Shown here: positions 26,901 through 32,112 of the stretch, piece by piece
Layout of the letters: every line of letters begins with the position of its first letter
How positions within the stretch are numbered: position 1 is the first letter of the stretch
DNA from: Mesostigma viride
Lineage: Eukaryota; Streptophyta; Mesostigmatophyceae; Mesostigmatales; Mesostigmataceae
Direction of reading: 5' to 3'
DNA length: 32,112 bases
Assembly: GCA_009746045.1 (NCBI GenBank)
Contig: RPFO01002327.1
Location: 1-32,112 of the forward strand
The notes under the pieces: model-generated
The model's input: only the letters and a program-made list of their open reading frames with translations
What the model was told of the DNA's origin: nothing
The model's database searches: none
Translations under genes and position numbers: made by a program

Positions 26901-29900
26901 GAGCAGTGGGAACCCGGACACCGACCCTATCATTGAAAGCTGGAAGCCTTCGAAAAAGGTCGACTCGAACAAGGAGGTCAGGGACCAGAACATCCGGAAG
27001 GCCAATTCTCTCAGGGAAACGCGTTGGATTCGGCCGGCCGATTTTCAGCAGACCGGATGTTTCAGTATGCGGATCCAGACGGTCAACGCGCTTATTTTGC
27101 CAGAGGCTTTGAGGCAGCGGCGTTTAAACCTTGAAACCATTAAGGAGAACGGCCGCATTCTCCTCAATGCGCGGGACAACGCCTTGCACTTCAAGGTTGT
27201 TGTCCCGGTCTGGCAGTTCCCTTTCCAGGCGCTTGCCGAATCTCAACCTGACCTGTTCGACAAGCAAATCTTGTGCATGCCGGATTTCGTCAAGTGGCTG
27301 AAGCATTCACCACGGCGCCAAGATTGACGCGGAGGATGTGGGGTCCAGGTACTTCCGGCCCCTTTCGGATACTGAAGTCGACGTGTGGCTTAACACGGAG
27401 TCCACCACCTCTTTCCTCGCGAGAGGACTTGAGTGGCGTACCTACGCCAGGGTGGACGAGGTGGAAGCAGTTTTGCCTCAGGAGATCGAGGGCAGTCGGC
27501 AAGTTTTCAACCTGCTGTGCAATACTGCGATGAAGTCCTACGATCCGAAATTTTTTGAGGAACGGGTACCGGTACCGTATCTGGTTCTCCGGTACGCGGT
27601 GGTGGATGGGAACCACTACTTTAAGGGGTTAAAGTCGTTTCTCAGGGGGCCGGATGGCGGGTGGGGAGAGGTTCGGGCAATGATGTGCGAGGGTGGGGCG
27701 GAGTCCAATTTCGCAAATACTCCTAAGGAGGCGGAGCACGCCTTCCAGGACCTGTTGCGGAAATTCCGTGGTGGTTACATGGGTACGAACGTCATTCTTC
27801 TCAAGGGTGGCGACCTGCTCCCGTCGTGGAGTGAGCTGCGAAATCTACCTAAGGCAAAAGAAGATGTAAGCTATCTATTTTGGCAGGGTCTAGCTGCGGG
27901 TAGACCCTCGGAATTTTCGTGGTTGTTTTTTGTGTGCGCTTCAAGTTTTTTGCGAGGGTCTCGCTGCAGCTAGACCCTCTCCTTTTTTTTGTTGGAATTT
28001 TCGTTGCGTATTGTCGGCCGTTTCTTTTTCGAATTTTGTTAGGGTCTATCCGCAGCTATACCCCTCGCCTTTTATGACTGAGTTTTGTCGTTGCTCGCTC
28101 GATGTTAATTGATGTCGCAGGCGGTGCTGACCGGCAAGCTGGAGAAGCTGTTCGACATCGCCAAGGGGGCGAATTCGGAGGACTTAGCCGTGGCGGATCG
28201 TACGCTGGGCCAGGCGTTGCTTGACGTGTGGAACTACAACAAGCTATATCTATACGGCAAAGTCACGCGTGGGAAGGGCCACTATATTGCGGATGGCCAC
28301 TACACCAATCTGCTCACGTACATCCTCCCGGCTATGCGGCAAGCGGGGGGAAGGGAAGGGAATGTGGAGCCGGCAGCGGTGGATGTACACGAGGAGGAAG
28401 CAGAAGGAAAGAAAAAGCCGGCCCACAGCATTGCTTCAGTGCATTCCGCTTACAGTCGCACGCTGGCCAACACGTTTCTCCGTCTGACACAGGAGCAGAC
28501 TGATGATCCTGCCTCAACGAAACCCGCGCCTGAGGAGGTGATGATGCAAAGGTGCAAATTCGCCAATGCAGAGGGGGAGAAGAAAGGCCAGAAGGTCTCT
28601 TGGACTTCTTTCAGGAACTTGGCCAGCCTTCCTATGATGGACGCCGTGATCGATTGCATCATGAGCTGCCAGGTTGGACCGGAAAAGCTCACCAAGTTGG
28701 TGGAGATCGCCAAGGATGTGCTGGAGTGCCTGCGGCTGACCATTTGCGCCAGATTCAAGGAGGATGTGACGCTGGAAGCGCGATGCAAGGACGCAAATGG
28801 CAAGGAGTTTGTGGCGTCTCATATTTTCGAACTCGTCTTCAATCTCCATCCTCTCGCTCGGCCGGTCGGCAGGAAGGAGATTGTGGCCAGATACCGGGAA
28901 TTTTGGGATGTGGCCGTCATCATAACGAGGAACATCGCCTACCTTCTTAAAGCCAAAAAACACGCCGCACATCTGAGGATTCCGAGAAAGGATATCAGTA
29001 ATGGCAAGATCGACTTTCAGGAGATTCTGCTAAAAGAGAGCGAGGACAAGACGGTGGGTTTGGCACTTTTTGCTCCGGAAGCGTTCAGGAAGTACGCTCC
29101 AAAAGTTGGATTACTCGAAGGGGGGTGAAGGAGGCGGCGATGAAGGGGCCGGTGAAGGGGCTGGAGAAGGGATCGAAGGGGAAGGGGAAGGGGAAGGAGA
29201 CGGAGGCGAAGAAGGAGGAGGAGGAGTGGGACGTGAAGTATGAGTGGCAGAGTGTGGACTGGGGCCGTCGCCGGGTCTGGTTTTGCTGTCAGTTACTAGA
29301 CGGTGATGATGATGACAAGTCGCTCGTCAAGCAGGTGGCAGGCGAGGTTGCCTCAGCTTCAGCCCGCCCCTTTCCCTTGGGCAGGTCCCTTCCGTGCCTG
29401 AGCCTGCTGAACTTGGCGAACATTTGGGGTGATAAGTGGAGTAACTTTCAGAGGTGGTGGGCGTTCGGTCCTTGCCCGAAAGCTTCGGACATTCCCCAAC
29501 CGGGCGGGATGTACGATAATGTGCTGAAGGCTTGCGCCCACGACTTTTTCTCCAGGTTCGAACCGATGGTGATCGTGTTTGGTACCGAGACGGAGATTAA
29601 GGGGTTTCAAGAGATAGTGGAAAGGATCGGGAAAGGGAGTGAATTGTGGGAGCGGCTTGAACAGGGGGAAGGTGATGGGGGGCCTAGGCTCGGAAGGGCG
29701 AAGAAGCGAAAAGCTTCCCACGAAGCTGGGGGATCGTCCGCCGTGGTGGAGAGGGATGACCAACAGTTGTTGGAGGGAGGGGATGGAGGGGATGGAGGTC
29801 CGGCAGGAGGGTCTAACCGCGGAGAGACCCCCGTCGAGGTCAGAACGCAGCAGGCCGAACAGATGACGGGGCCTGAAGGTGATTCGGATCCGCCTGCGGC

Positions 29901-31291
29901 GAAGAAGCCCGCTTCTCAAGTGACTCGACGGGCAGTCGTGTCACTTGTTGAGGATGATGGAGGTGGGCCTTCCAAGCCTGCCGCGTCGCAGCCCGTTTTT
30001 CAGGTTCCGAAGAAGCAGCTTCGGGTTCCCCCGGCGACTCTGCCCACCCCGGCGCCTCTGCCCAGTTCTCAGGTACCGAAGAAGCAGCTTCGGGTTCCCC
30101 CGCCGACTCTGGCCATTTCTCAGGTACCGAAGAAGCAGCTTCGTAAGCCAGTTGTGGCAGTGGCTGATTCGGACGACGATGCTGAGGAGGAGGAGGAGGA
30201 GGAGGAGGACGACGATGCTGAGGAGGAGGAGGGAGGAGGAGGAGGAGGAGGAGGAGGAGCAGCACGTTGCTACCAAGAAATCCGCCAAGGGTGGGAAGGC
30301 TGCGGAGCACGTTGCTTCCAAGAAATCGGCCAAGGTGGGGAAGCCTCCCAAGCCTGCCCTGCCTCAGAAACGGCGTCGAAAAGCAGTTGTGCTTTCAGAT
30401 TCGGACGATGAGGAGGAGAAGGAGGAGGAGGATGGCGGCGGAGAGGAGGAGGACGGGGGAAAGGAGCGCGTTGCTTCCAAGAAGTTACCCAAGACCGCGA
30501 AGACTGCCAAGGTTGCCGAGCCCGCCAAACCCGCCCCGGCGCCTGCCCCCCACCCCCAGACGGGGTCTACCTGCGAGCAGAGGTCGAAGGAAAAGGCCAA
30601 AAAGGGTAAGAAAAAATCTGCGAGTGAATTCTGGTATGTAGAGTGTTTTGATTTTTTACGGTTGGCAGTCCGATTTCTACTAACTCGATTTTAGTCATGC
30701 GTTGATGGCATGATCGGTTTGCTCGCAGGTAATGAGGATGTGGAGCAGTTACTTCGCTTGGCTAATGTGGCGGTGGGCTTCGGACCAGCGGCTGTACATG
30801 CTGACACTTCCGGACGGGAGGAGCCTAAGGGGGCGGAAGACAGTCAGGCGGGCGATGAGGATGATGACAAGCCCACGTTGGAAATGAGACTTATGGACGG
30901 GGAAATGGGGTTCGGAGCACCAGAGGCCTTTTGGTGTGATGGGTGGACTTTAGCCATTATGCAAGCAGGGAACAAGGATACGGCTACGCCAATGTATGCC
31001 AAGCTAGAAGACGTCATGCTTTATGGGCAGGTGTCTGGATACGACACCAAGTGGAGGGACGTCGCATTTAAGTTTTTCGCTGAGGGGGAGAAGGGAGGGA
31101 AGTTGAAGAACAAGTTGTGGTGGATGCCGCTGGACTACGCGATGAAGGTGGTAAAGCTGACGGATGGCAAGAGCTGGAAGGATGTGGAAGTCTGGGCGCC
31201 TGCAAAGGAGATCGATAAGAAGAGGAGGAACTCGAAAACGGAACAGCAGATCGCGGAAGCGAAATTACGGAAGAGGCCCTCGAAAGTGTGA
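22802..31291 (+). CDS. Large unrecognised multi-exon gene (about 2,000 codons), frame-damaged
   Basis: Nine exons are inferred from GT-AG boundaries and phase: 22,802-23,981, 24,169-25,217, 25,325-25,387, 25,525-25,587, 25,712-25,839, 25,966-26,508, 26,698-27,865, 28,121-30,605 and 30,729-31,291. Joins from exon 3 to exon 8 are phase 0; exon 8 to 9 is phase 1. Exons 1-2 do not join cleanly. The product would have an SP/SR-rich head, an E/K/R coiled coil, several folded segments, and an acidic/lysine-rich region with nuclear-localisation-like words (AKKRKA, QKRRRKA) beside SDSDDEEE, so it is probably nuclear. About ten single-base changes, mainly in homopolymers, break the frame. I recognise no catalytic motif. 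It diverges from the transposase gene and could be a second transposition protein or cargo. Confidence 0.6.
23982..24168 (+). other. Large gene, intron 1 with palindrome copy
   Basis: Donor GTATGT, acceptor after a T-rich tract at GTCTGCAG. Palindrome variant at 24,080-24,101 (GGGTCTAGCTGCGGAGAGAC). The phases of the flanking exons differ by one base, so either a base is missing or the boundary is off. Confidence 0.5.
24169..25217 (+). CDS. Large gene, exon 2
   Basis: It reads STVAILKQYLAQTESEAG, RLALFEATQRAIHGKR, then after a one-base loss near 24,434 LKIAQSCILNLKEDVGRYF through HVIQTYKPYREIVQEWL. The content is helical and globular, with no family recognised. The end reads either KILRRWKFYVS or, one frame over, GEDFEEVEVLRF, before donor TTTCG|GTACGT. 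Confidence 0.55.
25325..25839 (+). CDS. Large gene, exons 3-5 (two 63-base exons and one of 128 bases)
   Basis: Exon 3 (25,325-25,387) encodes GGSMPGDVSEDLPNLSDLVD plus K. Exon 4 (25,525-25,587) encodes GAAAAMAVDSAGIWSGLEME plus M. Exon 5 (25,712-25,839) encodes a glycine/aspartate-rich duplication of ENAGGDEDGG type and ends VAVQ if one G is added to the G6 run near 25,770. Introns are short, with clear GTGGGT, GTAAGC and GTACGT donors and CAG acceptors. Palindrome copy at 25,429-25,450 in intron 3. Confidence 0.5.
25840..25965 (+). other. Large gene, intron 5 with palindrome copy
   Basis: Donor GTACGT, acceptor GTCATGCAG. Palindrome variant GGGTATCTCCGCAGAGAGAC at 25,885-25,906. Confidence 0.55.
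25966..26508 (+). CDS. Large gene, exon 6
   Basis: Exactly 181 codons without a break: AGAVAGGTAGGKAAKPPLTE, an all-alpha looking segment FRKYLTRLEAEVDADFDTEV, and a lysine/alanine/glutamate-rich basic helix ending KAEKEKAKEAKKQQKTGQ. The tail could be a coiled coil or a nucleic-acid-binding helix. Donor GGACAG|GTACGA. Confidence 0.65.
26509..26697 (+). other. Large gene, intron 6 with palindrome copy
   Basis: Acceptor after a T-rich tract (TTTTTTACTTCAG). Palindrome variant ACCTCTCGCTGCGGGTAGAC at 26,531-26,552. Confidence 0.55.
26698..27865 (+). CDS. Large gene, exon 7
   Basis: Reads DDGGDEDATVEKKLPGHDAV, then LPNWPEFSPFLELLRSLNKL, ETRWIRPADFQQTGCFSMRI and VVVPVWQFPFQALAESQPDL. An extra base near 27,310 shifts the frame, after which AKIDAEDVGSRYFRPLSDTE, VPVPYLVLRYAVVDGNHYF and NVILLKGGDLLPSWSELR follow. 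The content looks like a well-folded globular domain. No known fold was recognised. Donor GAAGAT|GTAAGC. Confidence 0.6.
27866..28120 (+). other. Large gene, intron 7 with three palindrome copies
   Basis: Palindrome copies at 27,886-27,907, 27,956-27,977 and 28,042-28,063, spaced 70 and 86 bp. The first lies only 20 bp from the donor. Acceptor GATGTCGCAG. Confidence 0.65.
28121..30605 (+). CDS. Large gene, exon 8
   Basis: A long exon with AVLTGKLEKLFDIAKGANSE, NYNKLYLYGKVTRGKGHYIA, NLASLPMMDAVIDCIMSCQ and REFWDVAVIITRNIAYLL. A missing G in a G6 run near 29,116 moves the frame into KGPVKGLEKGSKGKGKGKE and QSVDWGRRRVWFCCQLLDG. Then come AKKRKA, three QVPKKQLRVP-type repeats (about 30,000-30,150), and an E/D tract whose GAGG repeat has an extra G near 30,230. 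It ends QKRRRKAVVLSDSDDEEE and KSKEKAKKG-like lysine-rich sequence, at donor AAAGG|GTAAGA. Confidence 0.6.
29809..29830 (+). repeat. Palindrome copy inside coding exon 8
   Basis: GGGTCTAACCGCGGAGAGAC followed by CC. It reads in frame as GSNRGETP, so it is translated. The centre is CCGCGG instead of CTGCAG. Confidence 0.6.
30606..30728 (+). other. Large gene, intron 8 (no palindrome)
   Basis: Donor GTAAGA, acceptor TTGCTCGCAG. Phase 1 joins G to GT, giving glycine and then NEDVEQLLRLANVAVGFG. An alternative donor, CTG|GTATGT at 30,634, would read into a stop. Confidence 0.6.
30729..31291 (+). CDS. Large gene, exon 9 (C-terminal domain)
   Basis: 187 codons without a break: NEDVEQLLRLANVAVGFGPA, LEMRLMDGEMGFGAPEAFWC, AKLEDVMLYGQVSGYDTKWR, KNKLWWMPLDYAMKVVKL, then a basic tail KKRRNSKTEQQIAEAKLRKR ending PSKV. 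TGA at 31,289-31,291. Aromatic-rich, probably a folded domain with a nuclear-type basic end. Confidence 0.65.
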
Positions 31292-31512
31292 GGGAAAGTT
31301 AGCACTTGGACATGCGCTGGCAATGCTCGTCCTATGGTTAATACAAAGGTTAGGATGATGTCGAGTCTCTCCACGTAAAATTTACATGAATTACTAACTT
31401 TCAAGCCTCTCGATGTGGAATGTACGCTCAAATTGACATGAATTAAGCATTATGACACCAAATTAGCTCGAAAATACGCGATCGGACGCCAAATTCGCGC
31501 GAAAAAAAGATA
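31292..31512. other. Right subterminal non-coding region
   Basis: Contains two loosely similar blocks ending TTTACATGAATTA and TTGACATGAATTA, and CG-containing words (CGCGCGAAAA, GGACGCCAAATTCGCG) that echo the left subterminal region. No gene seen. Confidence 0.4.
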
Positions 31513-31585
31513 TCGGACGATTGAAACTAGCGTTTTTTTCTTGCAAAATGCGCCAAAAATGACCCCATTCCGCGTGGGACCACCC
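31513..31585 (-). repeat. Right terminal inverted repeat of the giant transposon
   Basis: Reverse complement of 10,610-10,673, with a 9-bp longer segment (TTTTGGCGCA-type duplication) and few substitutions. It ends ...GGGACCACCC at 31,585. Confidence 0.85.
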
Positions 31586-32112
31586 AGCTGCCTTTGCGGC
31601 GCAGCACGGTTATTAGGCTGTTTAACTTCATTCGCGGAGTGGATCGAGTGTCCCATGCCGGCTGTATAGTTGTTTTGTCGTGGTATCTCTTGTTATAGCG
31701 TTGGGTTTGTTTATTTCTACGTGGGTGCCTTTACTCTGATGTAAGTAATTTTTAATATATATATTAATAATATAATTACTTACAGCAGAGTGAAATCACT
31801 CAAATCTCTTTTTTAATATATATGATATTATGAATATCCGGTGCATAATTGCTTGGGCACTCATGCATCATGAAGTGCGCCCTAGCTGTGCGGATCATGA
31901 TGCATGACGTGATTCCATATCTACGTGTAGTCGTGTACGTACATCACCATCAACGTACGTCAGCAATTAGAAAATTTAGCATTATACCAATGTTTATAGG
32001 GGAAAAACAAGCTGATAAAGAATCAAGAAAAGTCAACGGAGAGCGATGCACGTGCCATTAGCTATAGCACAGCACATGAAGAAAAACTGCGCACATGCAT
32101 ATAAGAATGCAT
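31586..32112. other. Right flank outside the giant transposon
   Basis: No gene seen. It does not visibly resemble the retroelement on the left, though the missing 3' LTR could lie here. Two hairpin-forming inverted repeats: ACTCTGATGTAAGTAATT against its near-complement at 31,734-31,792 (17 of 18), and TCATGCATCATGA with an exact reverse complement at about 31,861-31,909. No palindrome-family copy is present. Confidence 0.45.

Larger units (their letters stand above)
10610..31585. mobile_element. Giant (about 21 kb) DNA transposon with terminal inverted repeats
   Basis: The two ends are inverted copies beginning GGGTGGTCCCACGCGG. The first 24 bp are identical. After a 9-bp length difference, a further 36-bp block differs at about two positions. 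Between them lie a four-exon transposase-like gene (leftward), a large multi-exon gene (rightward), an inverted minisatellite core, and 27 copies of a 22-bp palindrome that is absent outside. A clear target-site duplication is not visible: the flanks are GGTCCCAAC on the left and AGCTGCCTT on the right. Similarity continues weakly outward to CCTAA at 10,577 and TTAGG at 31,617, so the true ends may lie slightly further out. Confidence 0.8.

Noticed and set aside
12284-29830. CRISPR-like spaced repeats from the palindrome family
   Set aside because: Spacing is irregular (50 bp to several kb), the copies lie inside introns of two genes, and no cas-like gene is present.
10610-31585. Polinton/Maverick or other virus-like giant element
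   Set aside because: No protein-primed DNA polymerase, packaging ATPase, capsid or retroviral-type integrase seen in the element.
10610-31585. Starship- or Crypton-type element with a tyrosine recombinase
   Set aside because: No R-H-R-Y recombinase motif found, and the termini are inverted repeats with a DDE-like protein.
31849-32061. Short plus-strand ORF in the right flank
   Set aside because: 70 codons overlapping hairpin-forming sequence, without motif or coding bias.

Overview
The window is eukaryotic nuclear DNA made almost wholly of nested mobile elements. The evidence is a Ty3/gypsy (chromovirus-type) retroelement, spliceosomal GT-AG introns, long minisatellites, and large proteins with SR-like, acidic and lysine-rich low-complexity tracts. 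A plant or streptophyte-alga type genome (for example a charophyte) would fit, but this is inference from texture and I cannot name the species.

Bases 1-10,581 are the inside of a Ty3/gypsy element without visible LTRs. In order it carries gag (76-2138), protease (to 2850), reverse transcriptase/RNase H (5496-7172), integrase with a chromodomain-like end (to 8868), and an extra unrecognised ORF (8947-10,581). Protease and RT are split by 2.6 kb holding two abutting inverted-repeat elements (A 2851-4736, B 4741-5491). These sit at TTGA/TTAA/TTGA tetranucleotides, and removing the whole block restores the pol phase, apart from a TGA at the junction.

Bases 10,610-31,585 look like one giant DNA transposon of about 21 kb. 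It is bounded by near-identical inverted repeats of 64/73 bp that start GGGTGGTCCC. On the left, transcribed leftward, is a complete four-exon gene (16,391-12,317) for a transposase-like protein of about 1,040 residues with D576, D661 and E702/D704 as candidate catalytic residues and two cysteine-rich regions. On the right, transcribed rightward, is a large multi-exon gene (22,802-31,291) of about 2,000 codons that I do not recognise. The two genes diverge from a centre of about 4.4 kb made of two 30-bp minisatellites of one family in head-to-head inverted orientation (17,851-20,258 and 20,259-about 22,252).

The most striking signal is a 22-bp palindrome: the half-site GGGTCTCGCTG followed by its exact reverse complement, with variants. 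At least 27 copies occur between 12,284 and 29,830. None was seen in the flanking retroelement. Nearly all lie in introns, UTR-like DNA or upstream DNA of the two genes. One overlaps a splice donor of the transposase gene and one lies inside a coding exon. Termini, transposase, large partner or cargo protein, a dispersed palindrome and an inverted satellite core together make a candidate undescribed giant-transposon system.

The transposase gene is open with matching splice phases throughout. The rightward gene needs about ten single-base corrections, mostly in homopolymers or short repeats, so it is either decaying or affected by consensus indels.
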